Shown here in pieces: positions 45,688 through 54,742 of a stretch of DNA of 64,000 nt. The notes beneath the pieces are model-generated. The model had not been told where the DNA came from and searched no databases. It saw only the letters and a list, made by a program, of their open reading frames with translations. A program made the position numbers and the translations under genes. The stretch's first letter is position 1. Every line of letters begins with the position of its first letter. The stretch comes from Ruegeria sp. R14_0 (GTDB lineage Bacteria > Pseudomonadota > Alphaproteobacteria > Rhodobacterales > Rhodobacteraceae): contig NZ_JAGHRC010000001.1 in assembly GCF_017743975.1 (NCBI RefSeq), positions 496,001 to 560,000 on the forward strand. The letters run 5' to 3'.

Positions 45688-45987
45688 TCAGCGGATGACG
45701 ATTTCATCCGAGCGGATCATGCCAAGCACCGAACGTGCCTGTTGATCCAGCAGGTCAAGGTCAAGATACGTGTCCGACAGGCGGCGTGTAAGGTTTTCCA
45801 TCTCGGCAATCTCGGCCTTAAGCTTTGCCAGGTCGCGCGACAGGGCGTCCCGTTCCGCTGCAATCTCGACCCGTCGAAACAGGCCATAGTCACCCTGCAC
45901 AGCGGCAAAGGTGAAATACACACCTAGCATGAACGCCACCATGTAGAATGCAACTGCGCCCAAACCGGGCCGATGGGAACGGGACAC
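45688..45987 (-). CDS. ftsB: FtsB/DivIC-like septum formation protein
   Basis: A 99-residue bitopic inner-membrane protein. One transmembrane helix (about residues 10-32), then a coiled coil (ERDALSRDLAKLKAEIAEMENLTRRL; heptad pattern at about 43-70), then the conserved end LDLLDQQARSVLGMIRSDEIVI. FtsB works with FtsL and FtsQ at the divisome. The start codon is GTG. It lies between pgk and pdhA, where Rhodobacterales commonly have it. Confidence 0.88.
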   Translation of the reverse strand: MSRSHRPGLGAVAFYMVAFMLGVYFTFAAVQGDYGLFRRVEIAAERDALSRDLAKLKAEIAEMENLTRRLSDTYLDLDLLDQQARSVLGMIRSDEIVIR

Positions 45988-46254
45988 TCTGTTTACCGCC
46001 GTATGAAGTCTGCCTCAATAACGTGCCCTTTTCGGACATCTGCGGTCACTATGTCATAGGTGATTCGGGTTGTGAATCCCCTGATTCGCAAAATTTGCAG
46101 ATCCTCGAAAAATGTGATCGCGTAGAAACCTCAAAACGGATCGCTGCCCTTCTTCCGCTGGCCGTAAAGACAACGGTTTTCCCGGCGCATCCAATAGAAA
46201 AACGGGAAGCGACCTTGAACGCCACTTGCCCGCAAGTCACGGCGATTTTCGAGG

Positions 46255-47445
46255 TTACTGGTCCAGCGCTGCAACGCCGGGCAAGGTTTTGCCTTCCATC
46301 CATTCCAGGAATGCGCCGCCAGCGGTCGAGATGTACGAGAAATCCTTGGCCGCCCCGGATGCATTCAGCGCGGCCACGGTGTCTCCTCCACCTGCGACCG
46401 ATACCAATTTTCCGGCCCGCGTCAGCTCAGCCGCTTTGAGGGCGGCGGCGTTGGTCGCGGTATCGAACGGTTCGATCTCAAACGCGCCCAGAGGGCCGTT
46501 CCAGATCAGGGTCTGGCTTTTCTCGAATATCTCGGTGATGGCTGCGACGGTTTCCGGGCCAGCGTCCAGGATCATGCCGTCTTCCGGGCACTGATCGGCT
46601 GGAAGAACCTGATTGGGTGCGTGTGCCTCGAACTTCTCGGCGACAACGATGTCGCGCGGCAGGATGATCTCGCACCCTGTCGTTTGGGCCTTTGCCAAGA
46701 TTTCCGAGGCGGTGTCTTTCATCGCCACCTCTGCCAGCGATTTACCGACATTGACGCCTTGCGCGACAAGGAAGGTGTTCGCCATGCCGCCGCCAATGAT
46801 CAGATAGTCCACCTTTTCGATCAGGTTGCCCAGCAGGTCCAATTTGGTCGAAACCTTGGCCCCGCCCACAACGGCGGTCACGGGGCGCTTGGGCGAGCCC
46901 AAAGCGGCCTCAAGCGCGCTCAGCTCTTGCTGCATCAGGCGGCCCGCACAGGCAGGCAACAGACGGGCCAGCGCTTCGGTCGAGCTGTGGGCGCGGTGCG
47001 CGGCCGAGAAAGCATCGTTGCAATAAACGTCGCCCATCTTGGCCATGCCCGCGGCCAGCTCGGGGCTGTTCTTGGTCTCTGCTGCGTGAAAGCGTGTGTT
47101 TTCCAGCAATAACACTTCGCCAGCGGCCAGGTTTGCGGCGGCGGTCTCTGCCTCGATCCCGACGCAGTCATCGCCAAAGCGCACTTTGGTGCCAAACGCG
47201 GTCTCCAAGGTGGGAACAAGCTGCTTCAGCGACAGGTTCTGGCGACGCTCGCCGCCGGGGCGTCCGAAATGGGCCAGCAGGATTGGCTTGCCACCAGCGG
47301 CCAGAATGTCTTTGACGGTGGGCACGATGCGCTCGATCCGCGTGGCGTCAGTCACGACCCCGTCGACCACCGGCACGTTGATGTCCACGCGCACGAGCAC
47401 GCGCTTGCCGTTCAGGTCCATGTCGTCCAGTGTTTTCCAGCCCAT
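46255..47445 (-). CDS. pgk: Phosphoglycerate kinase
   Basis: Glycolytic/gluconeogenic enzyme transferring phosphate between 1,3-bisphosphoglycerate and ADP. The 396-residue protein has [14 protein letters not shown] near the start, [29 protein letters not shown], and the ATP-site segment [16 protein letters not shown] with [14 protein letters not shown] near the end. Divergent from the cyclophilin pair. Confidence 0.97.
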   Translation of the reverse strand: MGWKTLDDMDLNGKRVLVRVDINVPVVDGVVTDATRIERIVPTVKDILAAGGKPILLAHFGRPGGERRQNLSLKQLVPTLETAFGTKVRFGDDCVGIEAETAAANLAAGEVLLLENTRFHAAETKNSPELAAGMAKMGDVYCNDAFSAAHRAHSSTEALARLLPACAGRLMQQELSALEAALGSPKRPVTAVVGGAKVSTKLDLLGNLIEKVDYLIIGGGMANTFLVAQGVNVGKSLAEVAMKDTASEILAKAQTTGCEIILPRDIVVAEKFEAHAPNQVLPADQCPEDGMILDAGPETVAAITEIFEKSQTLIWNGPLGAFEIEPFDTATNAAALKAAELTRAGKLVSVAGGGDTVAALNASGAAKDFSYISTAGGAFLEWMEGKTLPGVAALDQ

Positions 47446-47581
47446 CGCGCAATCCTCGACAAATGTGAAAGTTATTTAGGCGGTTCTTTTCCTTCATTTT
47501 GCCCTCAGGTCAATGCGTCACTTGGCATTCACGCCCCCGGCGCATAGTTATTTGGCCAAGACAAAACGACAGGAGGGCCTC

Positions 47582-48088
47582 ATGGCCGAGATCAAAGATC
47601 CCGAAAACACAATCATCATCGAGCTGAAGGGCGGCAATGTCGTCATCGAACTGCTGCCCGACGTGGCCCCCCAGCACAGCGCTCGCATGAAGGAACTGGC
47701 GCGCGGTGGTGAGTATGACAACGTGGCCTTCCACCGTGTGATCGACGGTTTCATGGCACAGACCGGAGACGTTCAGCACGGCGACATGGAAGACGGGTTC
47801 AACCTGCGCATGGCAGGCACCGGTGGTTCGTCGCTGCCAAACGTTCCGGCGGAATTCTCGAAGCTGCCGCATGACCGGGGCACGCTGGGTGCGGCACGCT
47901 CGCAGAGCCCGGATTCAGCCAACTCGCAGTTCTTTATTAACTTCAAGGACAACCATTTTCTGAACGGCCAGTACACCGTATACGGCCGCGTCATCGACGG
48001 GATGGAGCATGTAGACGCGATCGTGCGGGGCGAGCCGCCAGCAAGCCCTGACCGGATGATCAGCGTGAAAGTGGCAGCCGATGTATAA
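47582..48088 (+). CDS. ppiB: Cytosolic cyclophilin-type peptidyl-prolyl isomerase
   Basis: Catalyses proline cis-trans isomerisation. From the ATG at 47582 (AGGAGGGCC upstream) the product is 168 residues without a signal peptide. The cyclophilin signature FHRVIDGFMAQTGD is present, as are GAARSQSPDSANSQFFIN and YTVYGRVIDGMEHVDAI. Its end overlaps the next cyclophilin gene by 8 bp. Confidence 0.94.
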   Translation: MAEIKDPENTIIIELKGGNVVIELLPDVAPQHSARMKELARGGEYDNVAFHRVIDGFMAQTGDVQHGDMEDGFNLRMAGTGGSSLPNVPAEFSKLPHDRGTLGAARSQSPDSANSQFFINFKDNHFLNGQYTVYGRVIDGMEHVDAIVRGEPPASPDRMISVKVAADV

Positions 48089-48629
48089 GCTGGCCGCTGC
48101 ATTTGCACTGTTGGCCAGCCCCGCGCTGGCCACAGGTCTTGAGATTGAGATCGAAGGCGAGGGGGCCAATGGCACCGTTACCATCGACTTGTTTGACGAC
48201 ATCGCCCCCAAGCATGTCGAGCAGATTTCTGCTCTGGCTGCCGAAGGCAAGTATGATGGCGTGGTATTCCACCGCGTGATCGACGGCTTTATGGCGCAAA
48301 CCGGCGATGTTGAACATGGCCGCCTGGGCGGCGATATGCGTCGTGCTGGTACGGGTGGTTCGGATCGTCCAAACCTGCCTGCCGAATTCTCGGACTTCAA
48401 CTATGACCGGGGTGTTGTTGGTATGGCGCGGGCTCAGGACCCGAACAGCGCCAATTCGCAATTCTTCATAATGTTTGCTCCGGGTCCGTTCCTGAACGGA
48501 CAATACACTGTTGTCGGTCAGGTCACCGACGGCATGGATGTCGTGGATGCGATCAAACGTGGCGAGGGGCAGAATGGTGCCGTCATCGGCCAGCCGGACG
48601 TGATGAAAAAGGTCACCGTCACCGAGTAA
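48081..48629 (+). CDS. Periplasmic cyclophilin-type peptidyl-prolyl isomerase
   Basis: A 182-residue paralogue of the preceding gene carrying a signal peptide (about residues 1-18, ASPALATG). The same core motifs appear: FHRVIDGFMAQTGD, MARAQDPNSANSQFFIMFA and YTVVGQVTDGMDVVDAI. Overlap with the upstream gene implies coupled translation and a tandem duplication that split into cytosolic and exported forms. Confidence 0.93.
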   Translation: MYKLAAAFALLASPALATGLEIEIEGEGANGTVTIDLFDDIAPKHVEQISALAAEGKYDGVVFHRVIDGFMAQTGDVEHGRLGGDMRRAGTGGSDRPNLPAEFSDFNYDRGVVGMARAQDPNSANSQFFIMFAPGPFLNGQYTVVGQVTDGMDVVDAIKRGEGQNGAVIGQPDVMKKVTVTE

Positions 48630-48638
48630 CGATTTGAC

Positions 48639-48668
48639 CCCGGCGCTGACACTGGCGCCGGGTTCTTC
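48639..48668. terminator. Terminator after the cyclophilin pair
   Basis: CCCGGCGC (48639-48646) pairs perfectly with GCGCCGGG (48655-48662), followed by TTCTTCTT. It ends at the stop codon of the convergent hydrolase. Confidence 0.7.
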
Positions 48669-48669
48669 T

Positions 48670-49512
48670 TCATTGGTCGATGAAGTCTCGGATCGCCTGC
48701 GTATAGGTTTGCGGGTCCTGAAACGACGCAAAATGACTGACATCTTTCAAAATCAGCAGCTCACCATTGGGGATCGCTTCAGCAATCGCCTGTGAATGCT
48801 CGGTCAGGATGGCCTCGTCATGTTCGCTCTGCACGACCAGAGTGGGCACGGTTACGGATGCCAACCCCTCAAGCCCGCCGGGCTTTTCTGTGGCCCACAT
48901 GGCCGCCACGCCGCCCAGGAATGCCTCGAACCCATCCGGAGTGGGGGACATGGCAGCATAGTCTTCGGCCATCATCCCGACGTAGGCCCCAAAGACCTCG
49001 TTGGTTTCCACGGATGGATCTATCCCGTCCAGTGTGACATTGCCCGCATGGGCAAAATGGCTGGCCAATCGCTCTGGTGCCGTTGTTGAGATCGTGTAGC
49101 CGATATTGGCGCCGTCCGACCATCCAACCAGATGCACCTGTTCCACGTTCAAATGATCCAGCAGCGCCAGATAGTCCTGCGCCAACAGGTCGTAGCTGTA
49201 GGTGCTGCCATCATTGGTCGTTCGTCCGTGCCCCCGCGTGTCCGCCACGATCACGCGATGATCGTTGGACAGATCGGCCACTTGCGCGGCCCAAATGTCA
49301 CCATGCGCCAGCCCTCCGTGGATCAGCAGAATCGGTGTGCCTTCGGCAGAGCCGTAGGTTGCGTGGTACATGTCGATACCATTGACATTGGCCGTGCCGC
49401 TGGACGCGGCCTCTGGCATTGCTGGGGGCTCAGGGATTGTTTGCCAGGCATCCTGCGCGAAGGCTGCTGTTGCGCTCAATGCCATCGTTGTGACGATCAA
49501 TGTCCGAAGCAT
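48670..49512 (-). CDS. Secreted alpha/beta hydrolase
   Basis: From the ATG at 49512 (GGGGAGAG upstream) the product is 280 residues with a signal peptide ending ATAAFA before QD. The fold's markers are the oxyanion segment LLIHGGLAHGD, the nucleophile elbow VGWSDGANIGY with Ser in GWSDG, and a late His in LKDVSHFASFQDP. Substrate cannot be predicted; esterase or lactonase are both possible. An upstream extension of the frame to 49677 lacks a ribosome site. Confidence 0.88.
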   Translation of the reverse strand: MLRTLIVTTMALSATAAFAQDAWQTIPEPPAMPEAASSGTANVNGIDMYHATYGSAEGTPILLIHGGLAHGDIWAAQVADLSNDHRVIVADTRGHGRTTNDGSTYSYDLLAQDYLALLDHLNVEQVHLVGWSDGANIGYTISTTAPERLASHFAHAGNVTLDGIDPSVETNEVFGAYVGMMAEDYAAMSPTPDGFEAFLGGVAAMWATEKPGGLEGLASVTVPTLVVQSEHDEAILTEHSQAIAEAIPNGELLILKDVSHFASFQDPQTYTQAIRDFIDQ

Positions 49513-49598
49513 GTATCTCTCCCCGTATGCGAGTGCGGTCTTCAGGGATGATAGCTTAGGAATAGGAAGTCGGGGGAAATAATCCCCCCGCTTTTGTG

Positions 49599-50288
49599 TC
49601 AGTCGTCCGTTGTCATGGCGTTCCAGATCAACGCGCCGATTGCGCCACCGATCAATGGGGCGACCCAGAACAACCACAACTGGCCAAGGGCAGGCGCATC
49701 CGCGAACAGAGCAACCCCGGTGGACCGTGCCGGGTTGACGGATGTGTTCGTCACCGGGATTGAGATCAGGTGGATCAGGGTCAGCCCAAGTCCGATGGCG
49801 ATGGGGCCGAAACCGGCTGGTGCGCCGCTGGAGGTGGCCCCTAGAATGATGATGAGGAAGAACGAAGTCATGACGATTTCGATCACCAGAGCGGACATCA
49901 GCGAATAGCCTTCTGGTGATGCCTCACCATATCCGTTCGAGGCAAATCCGCCCACGCCCTCAAAGCCGGGTGCACCGCTGACGATCAGGTACAGAACGGC
50001 TGCGGCTGCAATCGCGCCGATGACCTGAGCGATCCAATAGGGGATCAGATCTTTGGCCGGGAACCGTCCGCCTATCATCAGCCCAAGACTGACCGCCGGG
50101 TTGAAATGCCCGCCCGAGATATGCCCGACGGCGTAAGCCATGGTCAGAACCGTCAGGCCAAAGGCAAAGGAAACGCCCAGCCAGCCTATGCCCACATCGG
50201 CGACCCCAGCGGCCAAAACGGCGCTGCCGCAACCGCCCAGAACCAACCAAAACGTGCCAAAGAATTCGGCCATGAGTTTTGATGACAT
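49599..50288 (-). CDS. aqpZ: Aquaporin Z-type water channel
   Basis: A six-helix inner-membrane channel of 229 residues from the ATG at 50288 (GGAGGA six bases upstream). Both NPA boxes are present ([12 protein letters not shown] and [13 protein letters not shown]), with Arg after the second as in aquaporins. The length and the [19 protein letters not shown] start match AqpZ. Confidence 0.95.
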   Translation of the reverse strand: MSSKLMAEFFGTFWLVLGGCGSAVLAAGVADVGIGWLGVSFAFGLTVLTMAYAVGHISGGHFNPAVSLGLMIGGRFPAKDLIPYWIAQVIGAIAAAAVLYLIVSGAPGFEGVGGFASNGYGEASPEGYSLMSALVIEIVMTSFFLIIILGATSSGAPAGFGPIAIGLGLTLIHLISIPVTNTSVNPARSTGVALFADAPALGQLWLFWVAPLIGGAIGALIWNAMTTDD

Positions 50289-50399
50289 GAAAAGTCCTCC
50301 AGAAAACAATGGTTTCAGTGTAAATCAAAAAAATGATTTTGTTAATTCTTCTGTGAATCTGTCGGTGAAACCCAATGTTCAGGGATCTTGATTGGGCTG

Positions 50400-51209
50400 C
50401 TAACCCCACTCGGCCGGATTGAGACGGAACAACTTGGAAAGTTGATCGTAAACCCCTGGCACCTCTGACTTGAGCGCGCGGGGCTTTTCAAAAAACACTT
50501 CGACCGAAACGGCAAAGAACTCTTCATGGCCGGTCGCGCCATAGGGGTCGATGACGGTATGCCGCCCGTGCTCGACCGCGTGCACATGGGCGTCGTAGGC
50601 GGTCAGAAAGACCCGCTCCCACTCGGCAAAGCTCTGGCCGTCACTCAGGATCGGAACGCCGTTGGTTCCGCCCGACAGGTCGTCGATCTGATGGGCGAAT
50701 TCATGCAGGACCACGTTCTGCCCGTCATGGTCATTCAACGCGCCCAGTTCGCTGTGTCGCCAGGACAGGATGACCGGACCGCGATCCCAGCTTTCCCCGG
50801 TGCGCACGATCTCTTTCTCGCTGATCACATAGCCATCCTGCCGACGCTGCCGCGATTTGAAGGCGTTGGGGTAGATCAGGATGGTTGTCAGGTTGTCGTA
50901 CCACAGGTCGCTGTTCACGATCAGCAGGCAAGCCTGTGCAGAGATGGCCAGTTCCATCTCTTCGGTGACCTCCAGCCCGTCGCAGCCAAAGAAGCGGACC
51001 TGATCCAGGAACAAGTTGACCTTGCCGTCCAGCTTGACCCGCAGATCCAGCGGCAGGCGACGGATCAGTGGCACATGCTCTTCGATAATCTGGCGCTGGT
51101 GATCCGTCAAAGGAGTGGACAGCAGTTGGTTACGCGCCTGTGTCTTGGACCAGTGGCGATACAGAACGAAACCGGCGATAAGCGCCAGGGCGAGAAAGAA
51201 GAACAGCAT
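50400..51209 (-). CDS. MtfA-like zinc peptidase (M90 family)
   Basis: A 269-residue protein from the ATG at 51209. One N-terminal membrane helix (MLFFFLALALIAGFVLYRHW) precedes the catalytic domain. HEFAHQIDD supplies the HEXXH zinc ligands and the later GHEEFFAVSVEVFFEKP the third Glu ligand region, as in E. coli MtfA, which binds the Mlc regulator. No mlc gene is visible nearby. An upstream ATG at 51257 is possible; neither start has a strong ribosome site. Confidence 0.88.
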   Translation of the reverse strand: MLFFFLALALIAGFVLYRHWSKTQARNQLLSTPLTDHQRQIIEEHVPLIRRLPLDLRVKLDGKVNLFLDQVRFFGCDGLEVTEEMELAISAQACLLIVNSDLWYDNLTTILIYPNAFKSRQRRQDGYVISEKEIVRTGESWDRGPVILSWRHSELGALNDHDGQNVVLHEFAHQIDDLSGGTNGVPILSDGQSFAEWERVFLTAYDAHVHAVEHGRHTVIDPYGATGHEEFFAVSVEVFFEKPRALKSEVPGVYDQLSKLFRLNPAEWG

Positions 51210-51271
51210 GGGGGCCACTATAGGCGTAAGGCCTCTGGTTGAAACCGGAAATCCCATCTGGCGCCGGCAAA

Positions 51272-51302
51272 CGAAAAACGCCGCAGGTCTCCCCGCGGCG
51301 TT
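51272..51302 (-). terminator. Terminator after the bactofilin gene
   Basis: On the minus strand AACGCCGC and GCGGCGTT form an 8-bp stem around a 10-base loop, followed by TTTCGTTT, 25 bp past the stop. Confidence 0.85.
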
Positions 51303-51326
51303 CCAATCTAACTCAGGTGGTCAGCG

Positions 51327-51827
51327 TTACTGCTTGACCTCGGCGGCCGGGTTTGCGCCCGACTTGCCGCTGCGGCCCGGGTTCAATGGGTCGTCCTGAC
51401 GCTGAACCGAACCTTCGAAATGCGCGCCGCTTTCGATCGCGATGGTCTTGTGGATGATGTCGCCTTCGACACGCGCGGTCGACGTCAGGCGGACCTTCAG
51501 ACCACGCACGCGACCTACGATGCGGCCGTTGATCACGACGTCATCAGCGGTGACTTCGCCCTTGATCGTCGCGGTTTCACCGATAGTCAGCAGGTGGGCG
51601 CGGATATCGCCTTCGACAGTACCTTCAACCTGGATATCGCCCGAGGTCTTGAGGTTGCCCGTGATGTGCAGGTCCGAGGACAGGACCGACGCCGGCGGCT
51701 TGGGCTTGGGCGCGGTGCTGGCCTTGTTTTCTGTCGGTGCAGAAGCAGCCGGAGTCGCCGGAGCGGCAGGTTTTGCCGCCTCGGGTGCAGCGGACGAGGG
51801 CTCGTTGATTTTGCTCTTAGAAAACAT
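51327..51827 (-). CDS. Bactofilin (polymer-forming cytoskeletal protein)
   Basis: Bactofilins form filaments that locate cell-wall enzymes. The 166-residue protein has an Ala/Pro/Lys-rich disordered N-terminus (about 1-50) and a right-handed beta-helix core (SSDLHITGNLKTSGDIQVEG, then EVTADDVVINGRIVGRVRG). The tail is disordered and basic. It overlaps the upstream M23 peptidase gene by 11 bp. Confidence 0.94.
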   Translation of the reverse strand: MFSKSKINEPSSAAPEAAKPAAPATPAASAPTENKASTAPKPKPPASVLSSDLHITGNLKTSGDIQVEGTVEGDIRAHLLTIGETATIKGEVTADDVVINGRIVGRVRGLKVRLTSTARVEGDIIHKTIAIESGAHFEGSVQRQDDPLNPGRSGKSGANPAAEVKQ

Positions 51828-53142
51828 TTCTCGCAGCCTTGATGTAAGTCATTGGGTTAACTGGTTTTCCGTTCACGCGCACTTCATAGTGCAGGTGCGT
51901 GCCGGTTGACCGTCCGGTGCTACCCATATCAGCAATATGATCCCCGCGCGAGACCCTTTGACCAACCTTCACACGTATCTTTGTGTTATGGGCATAAAGT
52001 GTCTCAATTCCGAAGGCGTGCTTAATTTTTACCAGCCGACCAAATCCGGATTGCCATCCCGCATGGGTGACAACGCCGTCGGCGGTGGCAAAGATATCGG
52101 TGCCATGGGCACCGGCGAAATCGGCGCCGTTATGCATGCGGCGACCACCTGTCTTGGGGTCGCGCCGAGTCCCGAAGCCGCTCGTGAAACGAACGACGTC
52201 GTGAACCGGGCTTGCAAACGGCGCTTTCTCTGCTGCGATGCGATACAGGTTCAGCTGATCCATTTGTTGCAGCAGAGCATTCGCGCGGATCTCGTCGGGG
52301 GTCAGTTCCTCGCCGCGCGTACTGTAAGAGATGGGGGTCAGGGGGCCGCCCATGCCGCTATAACCGCGGCGGACTTCTTCAATGATGCGGTCGGTTGGCA
52401 TACCAGCCTTGCGGAACATCTTGTCCAGCGGCTCGACCGAGATCACCATCGCCTCTTCCAACTGGCGGAAAATCTCGTCGCTGCGTTCCTGCATCAGCCG
52501 TATTTCCAACTCCAGATCGTCGCGCTGTTCCAGCGCGTCCTGAGCGTTGGCTGCAATCTGGTCGCGTTCCTCGGCCGTGCGCGCCAGCGCCTCAGTCATG
52601 AAGTTCATCTGCTCAGGGTTGCCGACTGCGGCCATGTACATGTCGCCGTTGCCCGCGTCCTGCTGCAGCTTGGTCAGCTCGGTGCGTGCCTCTTCGCGCT
52701 GCTTCATCGTCGCCCGCAGCGTGGTCTGGATGACGTCAATCCCGGTCTCAAGTTCGCGGCGGCGGTTTTCCGAAGCCAACAGTTCAGACTGCATGGCCGA
52801 GATCCGTTCGAGCGCGGTGTTGAACCGGTCTTGTGCCGCAATGGCTTCTTGCGCGCGCATATCACGTTCTGCAGACATGATGTTCAGACGTTCCTGATAG
52901 GTCGCCTGATCGCGTTTGGCCTGTTCCCGGAAATTGCCCGAACCGATGCTGTCCATCAGAAGGATCGCGGTGGCGACAGCGGTCCATCCCACAAAAACCG
53001 CGACACCGGCAACAGCAATGATTTGCGTTTCCGAGCTGAGCCGGATGAACCGGGTATCATTGTCCGATTTCAGAAAGACGCGGCGTTCAGGAAAGTGCCG
53101 CTCAAGCAGTGAGTGTAATTTTATTGCCAGACGAGTTCTCAC
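51817..53142 (-). CDS. M23 (LytM-type) peptidoglycan endopeptidase with coiled coil
   Basis: The 441-residue envelope protein has one membrane helix (about residues 40-65), a long coiled coil (about 75-235) and a C-terminal M23 domain. Zinc and catalytic residues lie in MHNGADFAGAHG (His-X3-Asp) and THLHYEVRVNG (HLH). The start is GTG with GGAGAGG eight bases upstream. The genetic overlap with bactofilin, and the known role of bactofilins in guiding such enzymes, suggest that they work together. Confidence 0.93.
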   Translation of the reverse strand: MRTRLAIKLHSLLERHFPERRVFLKSDNDTRFIRLSSETQIIAVAGVAVFVGWTAVATAILLMDSIGSGNFREQAKRDQATYQERLNIMSAERDMRAQEAIAAQDRFNTALERISAMQSELLASENRRRELETGIDVIQTTLRATMKQREEARTELTKLQQDAGNGDMYMAAVGNPEQMNFMTEALARTAEERDQIAANAQDALEQRDDLELEIRLMQERSDEIFRQLEEAMVISVEPLDKMFRKAGMPTDRIIEEVRRGYSGMGGPLTPISYSTRGEELTPDEIRANALLQQMDQLNLYRIAAEKAPFASPVHDVVRFTSGFGTRRDPKTGGRRMHNGADFAGAHGTDIFATADGVVTHAGWQSGFGRLVKIKHAFGIETLYAHNTKIRVKVGQRVSRGDHIADMGSTGRSTGTHLHYEVRVNGKPVNPMTYIKAARNVF

Positions 53143-53321
53143 GCGTCTTACCTCTCCATCCCCAAAGATCGGGCCGGTCGTGAGTGATAGCCGTCCCTTG
53201 GGCGAAGTGCATAGAGGCAGAGAAGCCTGTGGGCAAGTTTGTTAACCAATCGACCCGGCGTTACAGGATTTTACCGCCGATTCTAGGCAAGAACTTGCCG
53301 ATAACGTCAACTTCTGCGTGT

Positions 53322-54158
53322 TTATTGCGCTTGCCCGGGCAGCGGCATGTCCTCGGTCAAAGGCCAGTAGAAATCCGGCGGCAACCCGGCTTCGGCGCGT
53401 TTTTCCTCGTTGAAAGGGGGCTTGAGCGCGCCGTGGAAATACTTGCGCACAAGCTGGTGAAACACGTCCTTGGGGTCGGCGTTGTCGCGCCCGCACAGGA
53501 AATGGAACCACTTGGACCCATAAGCCACATGGCCCACTTCTTCGGCATAGATGACTTCCAGCGCGGCAATCGCCTGCTCGGCCTTCGCTTTGCGGAAGAT
53601 GTCGATCATGCCCGGAGTTACGTCCAGCCCGCGCGCCTCAAGCACCATGGGAACAACGGCCAAACGCCCCATCAAGTCTTCGGCGGTATCCTCGGCAGCG
53701 CGCCACATCCCGGCATGAGCGGGCAGGGCGCCGTAGTGGCTGCCCATGCTTTCCAGACAATCGCAGACCATCTCGAAATGCCGCGACTCTTCCTCGGCGC
53801 ATTTGACCCAGTCATCGTAGAAACCGATCGGCATCGGTACGTGGCCAAACCGCGCGATGATGTCCCAATGCAGGTCGACCGCGTTCAGTTCGATGTGCGC
53901 AACCGCGTGCAGCAAGGCAATGCGACCGGCCTCAGATCCGGGCTTGCGCTTGGGAACTTCGCGCGGCGACAACAGTTCGGGTTTGTCCGGGCGGGCCGGG
54001 TTCAGCGGTGGCGTTGCAGTCCCGACCTCAATCGAGGGCGCGTCACCCTTGCGCGATGCAAACCACGCCGCGGCGTAGCGCTTGGACAAAGCCGTCTTTT
54101 CCCGGCCATTTGCCGTGGTCAGAACTTCGGTCGCCATCTGGGTCAGTGTTTTGGGCAC
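53322..54158 (-). CDS. DUF455 family ferritin-like protein
   Basis: A 278-residue all-helical protein. Paired carboxylate/His motifs (HAVAHIELNAVDLHWD, CAEEESRHFEMV and IYAEEVGHVAYGSKWF) are those of a di-iron ferritin-like bundle. Family function is unknown. The GTG start has CGGAG seven bases upstream; an ATG at 54137 is an alternative. It precedes bcp in reverse order on the same strand, so both may belong to one oxidative-stress group (inference). Confidence 0.9.
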   Translation of the reverse strand: MPKTLTQMATEVLTTANGREKTALSKRYAAAWFASRKGDAPSIEVGTATPPLNPARPDKPELLSPREVPKRKPGSEAGRIALLHAVAHIELNAVDLHWDIIARFGHVPMPIGFYDDWVKCAEEESRHFEMVCDCLESMGSHYGALPAHAGMWRAAEDTAEDLMGRLAVVPMVLEARGLDVTPGMIDIFRKAKAEQAIAALEVIYAEEVGHVAYGSKWFHFLCGRDNADPKDVFHQLVRKYFHGALKPPFNEEKRAEAGLPPDFYWPLTEDMPLPGQAQ

Positions 54159-54221
54159 TGGCTTGCTCCGCTGATTGAGGTTGGCGGCTCATAAACCGGA
54201 TGGCGACCGTGGTCGAGAGGG

Positions 54222-54683
54222 TTACAGGGCGCGGACGGCTTCCAGCACCTCATCCACGTGGCCGGGCACTTTGACCTTGCGCCAGACCTTGGCGATCTTG
54301 CCGTCCGCATCGATCAGGAAGGTCGAGCGCTGAATGCCCATGGATTTCTTGCCGTACATATTCTTTTCGACCCAAACGCCGTAATCCTCACAGACCGACG
54401 ATCCTTCGTCAGACAACAGCGGAGTGGTCAAGCTGTGCTTAGCGACAAATTTGTCGTGCTTGGCCACGCTGTCCCGCGAGATGCCAAAAACTTGAGCACC
54501 TGCATCGGCAAAGGCCTGAAGTTGTTCCGAGAAACCGATGGATTCCTTGGTACAGCCCGGCGTATCATCACGAGGGTAGAAAAACAGCACGACGGAACCG
54601 CCGCGCAGGTCCGACAGGGTCACCTCGCCGCCGCCGTCGCGGGGTAATGTGAAATCAGGGGCGATGTCTGTAACGTCGGGCAT
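54222..54683 (-). CDS. bcp: Thioredoxin-dependent thiol peroxidase (Bcp/PrxQ)
   Basis: Reduces peroxides in the cytosol. The 153-residue protein has the peroxidatic Cys44 in YPRDDTPGCTKES. The resolving Cys five residues later in E. coli Bcp is absent (Ile49 there), but Cys98 in GSSVCEDYGVW is kept. It could therefore use an intermolecular or alternative resolving route. CGGAG precedes the ATG. Confidence 0.95.
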   Translation of the reverse strand: MPDVTDIAPDFTLPRDGGGEVTLSDLRGGSVVLFFYPRDDTPGCTKESIGFSEQLQAFADAGAQVFGISRDSVAKHDKFVAKHSLTTPLLSDEGSSVCEDYGVWVEKNMYGKKSMGIQRSTFLIDADGKIAKVWRKVKVPGHVDEVLEAVRAL

Positions 54684-54742
54684 TGGAAACTCCGCTAAAG
54701 GTTTTTAAGGGCTGTCCGGCATAATAGGGCGACGCGAGCGGG

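Noticed and set aside
46049-46303. 84-codon frame between ftsB and pgk
   Set aside because: Overlaps the pgk 3' end and lacks a ribosome site; the 267-bp gap shows no convincing gene.
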